Shown here piece after piece: positions 15,987 through 25,053 of a DNA stretch of 56,531 bases. Source of the DNA: CAYTES01 sp964436935. GTDB lineage: Bacteria > Patescibacteriota > Gracilibacteria > UBA1369 > UBA12473. Position numbers and translations under genes: made by a program. Position 1 is the stretch's first letter, and every line of letters starts with the position of its first letter. The notes under the pieces were generated by a model. That model was not told where the DNA came from and searched no databases. It saw only the letters and a program-made list of their open reading frames with translations. The stretch lies in assembly GCA_964436935.1 (NCBI GenBank), contig CAYTES010000003.1, positions 1 to 56,531 of the forward strand. The letters run 5' to 3'.

Positions 15987-16994
15987 ATGAAGCCTCGTGT
16001 TGCCATCAATGGATTCGGTCGCATCGGACGAAATACCTTTCGTGCCAATCTTGAAAAAGATAGTTTCGAGGTCATTGCCATCAACGACCTCGGTGACGTC
16101 AACACCTTGGCTCATCTTCTGGAATACGATTCTCTCTACGGGAAAATAAATGGCACGGTGGAAGTATCAGGAAAGGACCTCGTGGTGAATGGAAAAAAAA
16201 TTCATGTCTATTCGGAAAAAAATCCGGCCGACTTACCCTGGAAAAATCAACAAATTGATGTCGTTTTGGAATGCACCGGCTTTTTCACCGACAGAAAAGA
16301 CGCACAAAAACATCTCGATGCAGGCGCTAAAAAAGTAATCGTGAGTGCACCGGGAAAAGAAATGGATCTCACGGTGGTCTTAGGAGTCAACGAGGACAAC
16401 TATGAAGGATCAAAACATCACATTCTCTCAAACGCCTCCTGTACCACCAACTGCTTGGCACCTGTTGCAAAAGTGCTGCATGAAAATTTCAATATCCTCA
16501 AAGGATTGATGACCACCGCTCATTCTTACACCAATGACCAACGCATCCTGGACCTGCCGCACGAAGATCTCCGCCGTGCCCGAGCCGCCAACCTTTCGAT
16601 GATTCCAACCACAACCGGTGCGGCAAAAGCCGTTGGCCTGGTGTTACCCGAACTAGAAGGCAAACTCAATGGAATGGCGATCCGAATTCCCACCCCCACG
16701 GTTTCCATCATAGATTTGGTCGTTGATGTCGAGAAATCCACCACCAAAGAAGAGGTCAATGCCTTAGTCAAAGCCGCCTCCGAAGGTGCGATGAAAGGCT
16801 ACCTCGACTACAGCGAAAAACCCCTCGTCTCGATCGACTACCGCGGAGACGCGCACTCCTCCATCGTGGATGGACTTTCCACCATGGTCATTGGAGGCAC
16901 GATGATCAAAATCATCGCCTGGTACGACAATGAATGGGGCTATTCCAACCGCTTGGTGGATTTGGTGGGGTACATGTCTAATAAAGGACTTTAG
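15987..16994 (+). CDS. gap: Glyceraldehyde-3-phosphate dehydrogenase, NAD-type
   Basis: 335 residues from the ATG at 15987. An in-frame TTG at 15936 would add a low-complexity Ser/Pro stretch not seen in the family and would sit only 9 bases from the predicted transcript start. Rossmann motif INGFGRIGR, coenzyme loop AINDLGD with D34 (NAD ribose contact), catalytic C152 in SNASCTTN, and DLPHEDLRRARA with the NAD-type proline. It oxidises GAP to 1,3-bisphosphoglycerate in glycolysis. It is monocistronic and differs from the paralogue at 11356 in exactly the coenzyme-determining segments. Confidence 0.95.
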   Translation: MKPRVAINGFGRIGRNTFRANLEKDSFEVIAINDLGDVNTLAHLLEYDSLYGKINGTVEVSGKDLVVNGKKIHVYSEKNPADLPWKNQQIDVVLECTGFFTDRKDAQKHLDAGAKKVIVSAPGKEMDLTVVLGVNEDNYEGSKHHILSNASCTTNCLAPVAKVLHENFNILKGLMTTAHSYTNDQRILDLPHEDLRRARAANLSMIPTTTGAAKAVGLVLPELEGKLNGMAIRIPTPTVSIIDLVVDVEKSTTKEEVNALVKAASEGAMKGYLDYSEKPLVSIDYRGDAHSSIVDGLSTMVIGGTMIKIIAWYDNEWGYSNRLVDLVGYMSNKGL

Positions 16995-17037
16995 ACCTAA
17001 AAAATCTAACCCAATCTCTCCCTCAACAGTTCCTCAT

Positions 17038-18786
17038 CTACTGATCGGAAAGCAAGGCGATCTTTTGATTCAAAAGTTCGGCAAAATCAAGCGACTTATT
17101 CTTATCCTGTAAATCCTTACAGAACCGCAAGGCCTCTTGAAATGATGCTCCTTTTTTCTCAAGCAATAAGACATATTTTAGGATAGAGCCACTCCATACG
17201 TTAAATCGACCGATTGTAGTAGATAATTCCTGAGGGGTCACCCCACGCCGCATAAAGAAAAGGATATCCTCCAGTTGTTTGGAGAAAGGGTAACGCTCAG
17301 AGCTCATAAATTGAAGGTATTCATCCAATTCATGAGGTGAAAGAGGATAAAGTTTTTCCAAAATGGTGAGCAAATAAGAAGGGACCAACACTTTATTTGA
17401 TTCGCTCAAGTGAATATAATCCGGCTCCCTTTGATGAGAGAACAAATTAACAATCCGTTCACTGTCATAAGAACTAAAAGACATCAAATAATCGTACTTC
17501 ACTCGATCATACTGATAAAAATAGCTCAAACATTTAATCGTGTCCTCATTCAAAGAAGGAGAAGCACCTCGATGAGGATTAAATTTTGCCCACAAAATAT
17601 CCGCGGCACTCGAAACTTCAGCCATCACATCCTCGGGCAAACCATTGGAGATTTTAAGATAAGAAATCACTTGCGACGGCTTCTGATAGCGGGGAGAAAG
17701 TCGGGCGAGCTGCTCCAAAGAAGCTCGATCCTTCATATAATCAACGATCGGACTAAACCCATAACCAAATTCTTCAAAATACGAGAGCGCATACGAACCA
17801 AGAATAGCAAAAAAATCTTCCACCGAAGCGTGTGATCCCTTTTTGAAATTTCCTAAAAACCGCGCAATAAACATTTTTTTATCCTCAACCTCGTAAGGTC
17901 GACGAAAATGAGTTTCGGGATTCGGATAAAATCGACGAAAACACTGCTCAATCGCTTCCGGAGGAATTCCGGCAGCAAACAAATCCATTTTTTCATCCGT
18001 CATAGGAATCATGGCATAATTTCCATTGACTTTTACAGGATCAGCCCCCTTTAAAACGAGATGAAAAACAAGCTGCTCCATATTCAAATAGGGGGCACGT
18101 CCATCATAATGCGAATTGCTATTTACCAATTCATCCCTCAATTCGGGAGAAAGACAACCTTCCACCTCCGGACAAATTTTTTCAATATAGTCCATCCCCT
18201 GATCTCTCAACTGAATAAGGGCTGAAAGCTTTTTCAACCCAAATGGAGAAATGGTTTGGGAACGTGCTGCTTCTTCGAGTGTTTTAATCTCCGAATGAAA
18301 AATACGAAATGAGCTGTCTACTTTGCCCTCTTTTCCAAGATTAAGGCGAGAATCTTCAAATAAACTGCGATGGAAGCGTGCCGCTTCTTGTGGTGTTATC
18401 CGATAACCAAGGAATCGTTTTATATCGTTAGCCATAAAATAATCCGGATAAGAGAGGGCTAGCTCGGGAGGAATAGAAGCGGTTTTTTCCGCCCAAAATA
18501 TTTCAATGATTTCTTTAGAAGTAAAACGACCGCGATACGCACTATAAATGGTTTCATTTAAACCATTTTTCAACGCACGCATAATAGAATCCATAGAAAT
18601 CTCTTGTGCATCCCCTCTACTGGCAATAACCACTAAAATCCCGAGTTTCTGTTTGAAAAAATCTAAATTCACTCGAAGATCAAGCGGCAAAGGATCTTCA
18701 CCCAAAATTTCAGTCTTGGAAGGAGCATCTGTCTGCGCTTCTGGCTTCAATTCGGCAATCAATCGGCTCAAAATATCCAATGCCAT
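17038..18786 (-). CDS. Hypothetical protein of 582 aa with scattered helical repeat motif
   Basis: Not recognised. I start it at the ATG at 18786; a frame reaching back to 18867 would add a hydrophobic AT-rich stretch that lies over the promoter. The protein is soluble and mostly helical by composition. A loose motif, G-[IV]-[TP]-P-x-[EA]-[AL] leading into an amphipathic helix, occurs around 129-142, 273-286, 481-494, 515-528 and 546-559, so it may be an alpha-solenoid built of irregular units. No signal peptide, TM segment or catalytic motif is seen. It is divergent from the 757-residue gene with back-to-back promoters, so the two may be co-regulated. Confidence 0.75.
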   Translation of the reverse strand: MALDILSRLIAELKPEAQTDAPSKTEILGEDPLPLDLRVNLDFFKQKLGILVVIASRGDAQEISMDSIMRALKNGLNETIYSAYRGRFTSKEIIEIFWAEKTASIPPELALSYPDYFMANDIKRFLGYRITPQEAARFHRSLFEDSRLNLGKEGKVDSSFRIFHSEIKTLEEAARSQTISPFGLKKLSALIQLRDQGMDYIEKICPEVEGCLSPELRDELVNSNSHYDGRAPYLNMEQLVFHLVLKGADPVKVNGNYAMIPMTDEKMDLFAAGIPPEAIEQCFRRFYPNPETHFRRPYEVEDKKMFIARFLGNFKKGSHASVEDFFAILGSYALSYFEEFGYGFSPIVDYMKDRASLEQLARLSPRYQKPSQVISYLKISNGLPEDVMAEVSSAADILWAKFNPHRGASPSLNEDTIKCLSYFYQYDRVKYDYLMSFSSYDSERIVNLFSHQREPDYIHLSESNKVLVPSYLLTILEKLYPLSPHELDEYLQFMSSERYPFSKQLEDILFFMRRGVTPQELSTTIGRFNVWSGSILKYVLLLEKKGASFQEALRFCKDLQDKNKSLDFAELLNQKIALLSDQ

Positions 18787-18813
18787 AAAAGCAAAAATTA
18801 AAATTAAGAATAT

Positions 18814-18842
18814 AATATAATATAAAATAAAAATAAAGTCAA
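18814..18842 (-). promoter_or_regulatory. Promoter of the 582-aa hypothetical gene
   Basis: On the minus strand TTGACT (18837-18842) and TATATT (18814-18819) are 17 bases apart. Transcription would start about 20 bases before the ATG at 18786, which supports that start choice. Confidence 0.65.
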
Positions 18843-18879
18843 TACAAACCGAAGGGATATCCCGCACTGCACACTAAAT

Positions 18880-18908
18880 TTGACTAAATATATTTTAAAT
18901 TATATAAT
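18880..18908 (+). promoter_or_regulatory. Promoter of the 757-aa gene
   Basis: TTGACT (18880-18885), 17-base spacer, TATAAT (18903-18908). It is a strong housekeeping promoter back-to-back with the one at 18814-18842, with 37 bases between the two -35 boxes. Confidence 0.75.
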
Positions 18909-18973
18909 ATATTAATTTTAGACACATGTGGTGCACTTCAAACTAGATTTCGGAAACTTTTACGAAATGGAAA

Positions 18974-21247
18974 ATGAATATCAAAAATAGCCACAAAGAA
19001 AATAGCTCAGAAGAAAACAGTGCTCCACTTCAAGTCTCCGGAGCACCCGCCCAATTTGATTTATTTCAGCCGCTTGAAACCTACACACCGCGACGGGAAA
19101 GCGTTCAAGCCCAATTGAGGCATGTGGATGACGTTTTAACGATCACAGACAATGACAGATGGGGGAATACATTTAAATTCAGCCCAAAACAACCGGCCAC
19201 ATGGAGCCCTGAAGAGCAAGCACAGTATCAACAAGAAACCGCAGAGGATATAGACAGCTTGGAACTCAAACTCGAACGATTAAAAATTAAAATGCTAACG
19301 TACTATCTGGAAGGGACCTATCCCTACTCCCCCGGTTTATCTTATGAAGAAGGGAACAAAACAATTGGAGGGCAGTTTTGCGATTTAACGGCAAAACTCT
19401 TCTACCAAGAAACACCTATTACGGAAACACAAAGAAAAAAACTCCTACAAGAAACCAACAAACGAATCCCACGAGAATTCGCACTTCCTCATTCGTCGCA
19501 CTTATCAAAAGAAGATGCGGAAATACTCTATGAATTAGCCCAGAAAATGCACTATGGATCTCCTCCCGATAAAACAGAGAAACAACGATTGGAAGTTCTG
19601 ATGATTAAAATCCTTGAAATCGAGAAAGGAATCCTTGAAATCAAAAATCAGGGAGAACTTTTCCCCCAACAAGGAGAAGCATTTTGGATGGATCAAAAAA
19701 TGAGGGAATATGCCAACAAATACCGGATCCTGCTCAAAGAATTTGCCACCTATGAAGAGTCGCAGTCGTGGTTTTCACCGACTTATGGGGGCAGCGGAAA
19801 AGGGCAAAGAGGAAAACGCCAACAATCGGAGCCGTTTCGAAGTGACTATCAGCGCGTGGTTATGCCGGAAAGGGACACATTAGAAAGAAAACTACACAAA
19901 CTGATTTTTGGAGGGGACGAATCTCGCGAAGCGAAAAGTGTACTATTCGATGGAGGAATCAATGCACTTCATGGAATTTTAATGCTACTCGATAAAGAAA
20001 ATTCCAGACGACAACAAAAATCAGAAATTTTCAAAACAAGTGACATCTATTTCGAAGTGGATCAGAGAATCGAGCAACACTTTAAGGATCAAAATTTAAA
20101 ACCGGTGGTTTTTAACCCGGAAGACACGGCCGGGCTCATTGAACGGATAAAAAAAGAAATGCCGACTGCCGTATTCCTCAATCCCATGTCCAACATGTAC
20201 GACATGAAAATGACGGGAATAAATGAAATACTAGAGGCCTTAGCCGATCCAAAAGGATGGAAACCCTCTAAAAAAAGCGCATACGATGAAGAAAAAATTT
20301 ACATCATTATTGATAATTCAACCTTGGGACGTTGCGCCAACTGGAGAAATTTTAATTTCCGCAAACTCCCCCGATTTGTACGAGTGATTTCATTTGAAAG
20401 TTTAATCAAATTTGCTCAGGATGGATTGGAGCTGGCTCCGGCGGGACTCGCCACGGCCATTGGAGAATATGCGGATTCCGATTTAAAAAATAATCGTCGT
20501 CAAGGCGGATTCCACCTGCCGGAAAATTCGATTCGAAAATTGGAACTGACGATTCAAGAAGATACTCTTGAAAGAAAAATGAAGCGCCATTCCCGTAATA
20601 CGGCCTACTTGGCGGAATCCTTAGCGCAAGATCGAGCGCAAAAAACAGGAAAAAGTTTGATTTCCGAAATCATTCTTCCCCATCTTGATTCACACCCACA
20701 GCATGAACTTGCTAAAAAAGAAACATCCGGAGCGGGAGGAATTTTTAATATCGGATTGGATTTTAATTTTCTAAAATCCTACAAGGAAAAACAATTTTAT
20801 GGAAAACAAGAAAATGAATTTTATGAACAAGAAGCGACTGCGCATGAATTCAGAGAAAATTCGAAAAAAATTGCCGGTGCGTTTTTGAATCTGGTGCTTT
20901 ATTTTGCCAAAGAAGTTGGGCTGGAAATAAACAAAGGAACCAGTTATGGATTTCAAATCACCCGAATGGCCGTTTACGACAGAAACATAGAAGGAGAAAG
21001 CAACTACAACTTTCAAGAAATTCCCTACCTGCGCATTGCCCCCGGAACGGAAACCATTAAAGAAATGAAATTAATAGCGGAAATCCTCAAAAGGACAAAC
21101 GATATTTTTTCGCAGGCACTGGGAGAAAAAAGCATACTGAGTCTATCTGAAAGTATCCTAAAAAGGGAAACGGACAGAGAACTTCGCCTGGGCAACGCTT
21201 CAACCACGAAGAAACGGCTCAGAACATGGACACAAGCGGCTTTGTAA
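18974..21247 (+). CDS. Large protein with a divergent PLP fold-type I (Cys/Met-metabolism-like) domain
   Basis: 757 residues, not recognised as a named family. The N-terminal 300 residues are polar and helical. The middle part shows the ordered landmarks of cystathionine-synthase-type PLP enzymes: DGGINALHG (326-334, phosphate-binding turn), FLNPMSN (401-407, like ESPTNP), a strand ending IIDN (D447, PLP pyridine contact) and S-L-I-K with K479 as candidate Schiff-base lysine. Spacings are longer than in classical enzymes (D to K is 32 residues rather than about 25). The C-terminal 250 residues could be the small domain, with added charge-rich helices. The substrate is unknown, and an inactive homologue is possible. 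It has its own strong promoter and is divergent from another unknown large gene. Confidence 0.7.
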   Translation: MNIKNSHKENSSEENSAPLQVSGAPAQFDLFQPLETYTPRRESVQAQLRHVDDVLTITDNDRWGNTFKFSPKQPATWSPEEQAQYQQETAEDIDSLELKLERLKIKMLTYYLEGTYPYSPGLSYEEGNKTIGGQFCDLTAKLFYQETPITETQRKKLLQETNKRIPREFALPHSSHLSKEDAEILYELAQKMHYGSPPDKTEKQRLEVLMIKILEIEKGILEIKNQGELFPQQGEAFWMDQKMREYANKYRILLKEFATYEESQSWFSPTYGGSGKGQRGKRQQSEPFRSDYQRVVMPERDTLERKLHKLIFGGDESREAKSVLFDGGINALHGILMLLDKENSRRQQKSEIFKTSDIYFEVDQRIEQHFKDQNLKPVVFNPEDTAGLIERIKKEMPTAVFLNPMSNMYDMKMTGINEILEALADPKGWKPSKKSAYDEEKIYIIIDNSTLGRCANWRNFNFRKLPRFVRVISFESLIKFAQDGLELAPAGLATAIGEYADSDLKNNRRQGGFHLPENSIRKLELTIQEDTLERKMKRHSRNTAYLAESLAQDRAQKTGKSLISEIILPHLDSHPQHELAKKETSGAGGIFNIGLDFNFLKSYKEKQFYGKQENEFYEQEATAHEFRENSKKIAGAFLNLVLYFAKEVGLEINKGTSYGFQITRMAVYDRNIEGESNYNFQEIPYLRIAPGTETIKEMKLIAEILKRTNDIFSQALGEKSILSLSESILKRETDRELRLGNASTTKKRLRTWTQAAL

Positions 21248-21264
21248 AAAAGAATGGAGAGCAA

Positions 21265-21305
21265 TTGCAAAACCTGTTTCAGCACTCTATAATAAAAAGT
21301 GCTAA
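21265..21305 (+). promoter_or_regulatory. hrcA-grpE promoter with CIRCE operator
   Basis: TTGCAA (21265-21270) and TATAAT (21288-21293) are 17 bases apart. A CIRCE element covers 21279-21305: TCAGCACTC, nine bases, AAGTGCTAA (consensus TTAGCACTC-N9-GAGTGCTAA, two mismatches). The -10 lies in the CIRCE spacer, so HrcA binding would block polymerase. Confidence 0.88.
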
Positions 21306-21355
21306 AACCTCTTTTGAATTAGGTTCCATAGACCATTTTTAAGAAAAACCTCATC

Positions 21356-22078
21356 GTGATCCCACTCGACGCCCGAAAAGGGCAAATCTTAGCCGCCATC
21401 ATTCAACAGTTCACGGAAACCGCCGAACCGGTGGGATCAAAAACCGTGCTCATCCGATACCAACTTTCCGTGAGTCCCGCCACAATCCGGAACGACATGT
21501 CGTTCCTTGAAAACGAAGGCTTGATTTATCAACCCCACACCTCGGCGGGACGAGTCCCCACCAACAAAGGGTATAGATTATATATCGATCAATTGGTTGA
21601 TTACGACAAAGCAGCAAAATTGGCCAAAGAACATCTGAAAAATGTTCGAAAAGCCGTGGCCCGCAAACAAGCGGAATATAAAGTGCACGAAGCCGTTTCA
21701 CTTTTATCCCAAGCCATTCCCCATGTCAGCTTTGCCAGTCTTCCCGACAACGAAAGAACGTTTTACCTCGGACTTTCGAACATGCTCAAACAACCCGAAT
21801 TCTTGGAACAACCCCTACAAGCCAGCCAGGTGATCGAAGTGCTCGAAGAAAAAACGCATTTTCTTAAAATCTTGGATCAACTCAATATTGACGAAGCACC
21901 CCAAATTTTCATCGGAAAAGAAAATATCTTACCCCAAATTGAAAGTTGCAGCCTTATTGTGTGCCGATATCATCACGGAGAATACAAAGGCTACCTCGGA
22001 CTTTTAGGGCCCACCCGAATGGCCTACGGTTTCAATATCGCCCTGCTCAAAGAAGTCCAAAAACTCATTCACGATTAA
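21356..22078 (+). CDS. hrcA: Heat-inducible transcription repressor HrcA (short form)
   Basis: A 240-residue repressor of the heat-shock regulon; it binds CIRCE and is kept active by GroEL in known species. The N-terminal winged helix covers about 8-75 with the family strings VSPATIRNDM and QPHTSAGRVPTNKGYR. The C-terminal motif GLLGPTRMAYGFN marks the end of the GAF-like domain. Typical HrcA is about 340 residues; the central GAF/insert region is about 100 residues shorter here. The start is a GTG at 21356, just before the conserved DARKGQIL. It is the first gene of hrcA-grpE and sits next to its own operator, so autoregulation is expected. Confidence 0.93.
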   Translation: MIPLDARKGQILAAIIQQFTETAEPVGSKTVLIRYQLSVSPATIRNDMSFLENEGLIYQPHTSAGRVPTNKGYRLYIDQLVDYDKAAKLAKEHLKNVRKAVARKQAEYKVHEAVSLLSQAIPHVSFASLPDNERTFYLGLSNMLKQPEFLEQPLQASQVIEVLEEKTHFLKILDQLNIDEAPQIFIGKENILPQIESCSLIVCRYHHGEYKGYLGLLGPTRMAYGFNIALLKEVQKLIHD

Positions 22079-22096
22079 GCTTTAACCTTTCCTCTC

Positions 22097-22771
22097 ATGC
22101 CCGACAATACGACTCCACAAACACCCCAGAGCGACGAACCGCTCCCCGGAGCCAAAAGCCCTGCAGGGGCAGGCGCCTCGCAAGATGACGCCACTCAAAG
22201 CGCACAAACCTCCGACACGGGACAATCGGATAACGGTAACGCCACCTCTCCACTTTCCGCACCGGAAACCACCCTCTTGGCCATGCAAAAAGAACTAGAC
22301 GAAATGACGGAAATGGCCAAACGCGCCGTGGCAGACCTTCAAAACTTCAAACGCCGCACCGACGAAGAAAAAAGCGGCCTAATCGTGTTTGCGAACCTCA
22401 CTTTTCTACAAGCCATTTTTCCGGTGATCGACAACTTTCAGCGCGCCTTCCAACATATCCCGCAAGAATTGACCGAGAAAGAATGGATCAAAGGCATTTT
22501 CGCCATTGAAAAACAATTCATGGACACCTTGAAAACCTTAGGATTTGAAGAAATCGGCTGTGAACCCGGCACCCCCTTCGACGCCAATTTTCATGAAGTC
22601 GTCATGCAAGCCCCGGGAGAAAAAGATATGATTCTCGAATGCTTTGAAAAAGGATATCAATTCAAAGATAAAGTGATTCGACCTGCAAAAATCAAAGTCG
22701 GCGATGGAAGTGTCAACCCATCAAACTCCACATTTCCGACACAAAACACCGCTCCACCCACAAACGCTTGA
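22097..22771 (+). CDS. grpE: Nucleotide exchange factor GrpE
   Basis: A 224-residue DnaK co-chaperone that promotes ADP release. Low-complexity acidic/polar N-terminus (1-58), long helix (about 60-110, including RAVADLQNFKRRTDEEK), and a C-terminal beta domain with FDANFHEVV and GYQFKDKVIRPAKIKV. It is 18 bases after hrcA. Its TGA stop overlaps the -35 box of the dnaK promoter, so dnaK has both read-through and its own CIRCE-controlled transcription. Confidence 0.95.
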   Translation: MPDNTTPQTPQSDEPLPGAKSPAGAGASQDDATQSAQTSDTGQSDNGNATSPLSAPETTLLAMQKELDEMTEMAKRAVADLQNFKRRTDEEKSGLIVFANLTFLQAIFPVIDNFQRAFQHIPQELTEKEWIKGIFAIEKQFMDTLKTLGFEEIGCEPGTPFDANFHEVVMQAPGEKDMILECFEKGYQFKDKVIRPAKIKVGDGSVNPSNSTFPTQNTAPPTNA

Positions 22772-22808
22772 CCCACAAGAATTGGCACTCTATAATAATG
22801 ACTGCTAA
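22768..22808 (+). promoter_or_regulatory. dnaK promoter with CIRCE operator
   Basis: TTGACC (22768-22773), 17 bases, TATAAT (22791-22796). CIRCE at 22782-22808: TTGGCACTC, nine bases, GACTGCTAA. As at hrcA, the -10 is inside the operator spacer. Confidence 0.9.
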
Positions 22809-22861
22809 TTCATCGAATCAGTTCATTATCTCACTAAATAATACTCAATAACCACATTTTC

Positions 22862-24787
22862 ATGGGTAAAATCATTGGAATCGATCTTGGAACCACCAAC
22901 TCTTGCGTGGCCGTTATGGAAGGCGGTGAACCCACCGTGATCCCGAATGCCGAAGGACAACGCACCACCCCCTCGATCGTAGCTCAAAAAGAAAACGAAC
23001 GACTGGTCGGTATTCCCGCCAAGCGACAAGCCGTGACCAACGCTGAAAATACCATTTTTTCCGCCAAACGGTTCATTGGTCGCAACTACAGCGAAATCGA
23101 GGAAACCGCGAAACGCATGCCGTTCAAAGTCGTTAAAGGATCGAAAGGCGAAGCCGAAATCATCCTCAATGGAAAACAACACCAACCGGCTGAAATTTCC
23201 GCCATGGTGCTCCAAAAACTCAAAGCGGACGCCGAAAAATATCTCGGCGAAACGGTGACCGAAGCGGTCATCACCGTTCCCGCTTATTTCAACGATGCCC
23301 AACGCCAAGCCACCAAAGACGCCGGTAAAATTGCAGGACTCGAGGTCAAACGCATCATCAACGAACCCACCGCCGCCGCACTCGCCTATGGTCTCGACAA
23401 GAAGGGGGGGGATAAAAAAATTGCCGTCTTCGATCTCGGAGGAGGAACGTTCGATGTCTCCATCCTGGAACTCGGCGATGGGGTATTCGAAGTCCTTTCC
23501 ACAAATGGAGACACCCAACTCGGAGGAGACGATTTTGATGAAGTGATCTTGGAATGGTTGATCAGTGAATTCAAAAAAGAGTCCGGAATCGACCTCAAAA
23601 ACGACAAAATGGCACTCCAACGCCTCAAAGAAGCCGCCGAAAAAGCTAAAATTGAACTCTCTTCCACGCATGAAACCGAAATCAATCTTCCGTTCATCAC
23701 CGCGGATGCCAGCGGCCCCAAACACCTGAACATCAAACTCAGCCGCTCCAAGCTGGAAGATCTGGTCGCCGACTTGGTGCACCGTTGCGTGGAGCCTTGC
23801 CGCAAAGCCATTGAAGACGCCAAAGTGTATGTGGGTGATATTCACGAAGTCGTGCTGGTGGGAGGAATGACCCGTATGCCAGCCGTTCAAGATAAAGTCA
23901 AAGAAGTGTTCGGGAAAGAGCCCCACCGGGGAATCAACCCGGATGAAGTGGTCGCGCTCGGCGCCGCCATTCAAGGAGGAGTCCTTCAAGGGGATGTCAA
24001 AGGGGTCCTATTGCTCGATGTCACCCCCCTCACCTTGGGCATTGAAACCCTCGGTGGAGTGGCGACCCCGTTGATCGAACGGAACACCACGATTCCCACC
24101 TCGAAATCTCAAGTTTTCTCGACCGCTTCCGACAGCCAAACGTCTGTTGAAATTCACGTGGTGCAAGGAGAACGACCGCTTGCCAGCGACAATAAATCAC
24201 TCGGTAAATTCATATTGGATGGAATTCCTCCCTCCCCTCGAGGAGTGCCTCAAGTCGAAGTCACGTTCGATATCGACGCCAATGGAATTTTGAATGTGAA
24301 GGCCATGGACAAAGCCAGCAACAAAACCCAACACATCACCATCACGGGAACAAGCGGCCTTTCCGAAGAAGAAATCGAAAAGATGCGCAAAGAAGCCGAA
24401 ATCTTTGCCGAAGAGGATAAAAAGAAAAAAGACGCCATCGAAACTAAAAATCATGCCGAGATCCTTACCGCTCAAGCGGAAAGAACCTTAAAAGAGGCGG
24501 GCGACAAAGTTCCGGATGACATCCGTCGGCCGGTCGAAGATAAAATCAAAACGGTGAAAGACGTTCTCGCCAAAGAAGGCGCAACAGTCGAAGAAATCAA
24601 AACCGCAAGCGACGCGCTCTCCGAAGAAATTCAAAAAGTGGGAGCCGCCATGTACCAAAATGTCGGACAATCTCAGCCCGAGGAAGGTGTAAATGTCAAA
24701 GACATGAACGAAGAGGCTCCGGAAGGCGTAGTGGATGCCGAGGTAGTGGAGGAAGAAAAAAAAGAGGATGAAGATAAAAAAGAATAA
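22862..24787 (+). CDS. dnaK: Molecular chaperone DnaK (Hsp70)
   Basis: A 641-residue Hsp70. The ATPase domain (1-385) begins GKIIGIDLGTTNSCVAVMEG and contains VFDLGGGTFDVS and VLVGGMTRMP. The linker GVLLLDVTPLTLG leads to the substrate-binding domain (about 390-505), then a helical lid and an acidic Glu/Lys/Asp-rich tail ending EDEDKKE. It folds and protects proteins in the cytoplasm with GrpE and DnaJ; no dnaJ is adjacent. It is transcribed from its own CIRCE promoter. A convergent toxin gene ends 8 bases after the stop. Confidence 0.98.
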   Translation: MGKIIGIDLGTTNSCVAVMEGGEPTVIPNAEGQRTTPSIVAQKENERLVGIPAKRQAVTNAENTIFSAKRFIGRNYSEIEETAKRMPFKVVKGSKGEAEIILNGKQHQPAEISAMVLQKLKADAEKYLGETVTEAVITVPAYFNDAQRQATKDAGKIAGLEVKRIINEPTAAALAYGLDKKGGDKKIAVFDLGGGTFDVSILELGDGVFEVLSTNGDTQLGGDDFDEVILEWLISEFKKESGIDLKNDKMALQRLKEAAEKAKIELSSTHETEINLPFITADASGPKHLNIKLSRSKLEDLVADLVHRCVEPCRKAIEDAKVYVGDIHEVVLVGGMTRMPAVQDKVKEVFGKEPHRGINPDEVVALGAAIQGGVLQGDVKGVLLLDVTPLTLGIETLGGVATPLIERNTTIPTSKSQVFSTASDSQTSVEIHVVQGERPLASDNKSLGKFILDGIPPSPRGVPQVEVTFDIDANGILNVKAMDKASNKTQHITITGTSGLSEEEIEKMRKEAEIFAEEDKKKKDAIETKNHAEILTAQAERTLKEAGDKVPDDIRRPVEDKIKTVKDVLAKEGATVEEIKTASDALSEEIQKVGAAMYQNVGQSQPEEGVNVKDMNEEAPEGVVDAEVVEEEKKEDEDKKE

Positions 24788-24795
24788 AAAAATCC

Positions 24796-25053
24796 TCACT
24801 CTCCATAATGAGTTCGAGCGCGCTTAACATAAATCCGCCTCAGCTGGGGATCGATACTATAAACAAGTCGATCCTTAATGTTGAGGCGGTAGGAATAGTT
24901 GCCTTCAAGTTCACCCACTAATTTTTTGCCCACATAAGGATCTTGGGCAATCACCTCGATCAACAATTTTTTCAATTTCTCTTTGAGCTTGGGAGAAAGT
25001 GATTGAACATCTTTAAGTGCCTGCTTCGCGAAAAAAATCTCGTAAAGTTTCAT
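24796..25053 (-). CDS. RelE/YoeB-type mRNA interferase toxin
   Basis: An 85-residue basic protein with the RelE-fold pattern: N-terminal helices rich in Lys/Leu, then YRLNIKDRLVYSID and a C-terminal strand IYVKRARTHYGE. R62, R78, R80, H82 and Y83 are candidate catalytic or RNA-binding residues; the THY ending resembles Txe/YoeB toxins. Such toxins cut mRNA in the ribosomal A site. Its ATG overlaps the antitoxin stop by four bases (ATGA), a normal toxin-antitoxin layout. It is convergent with dnaK. Confidence 0.85.
   Translation of the reverse strand: MKLYEIFFAKQALKDVQSLSPKLKEKLKKLLIEVIAQDPYVGKKLVGELEGNYSYRLNIKDRLVYSIDPQLRRIYVKRARTHYGE

Noticed and set aside
22826..23989. 387-codon open frame on the strand opposite dnaK
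   Set aside because: It is a mirror of the biased codon use of dnaK, Phe/Gly/His-rich, with no known motif.
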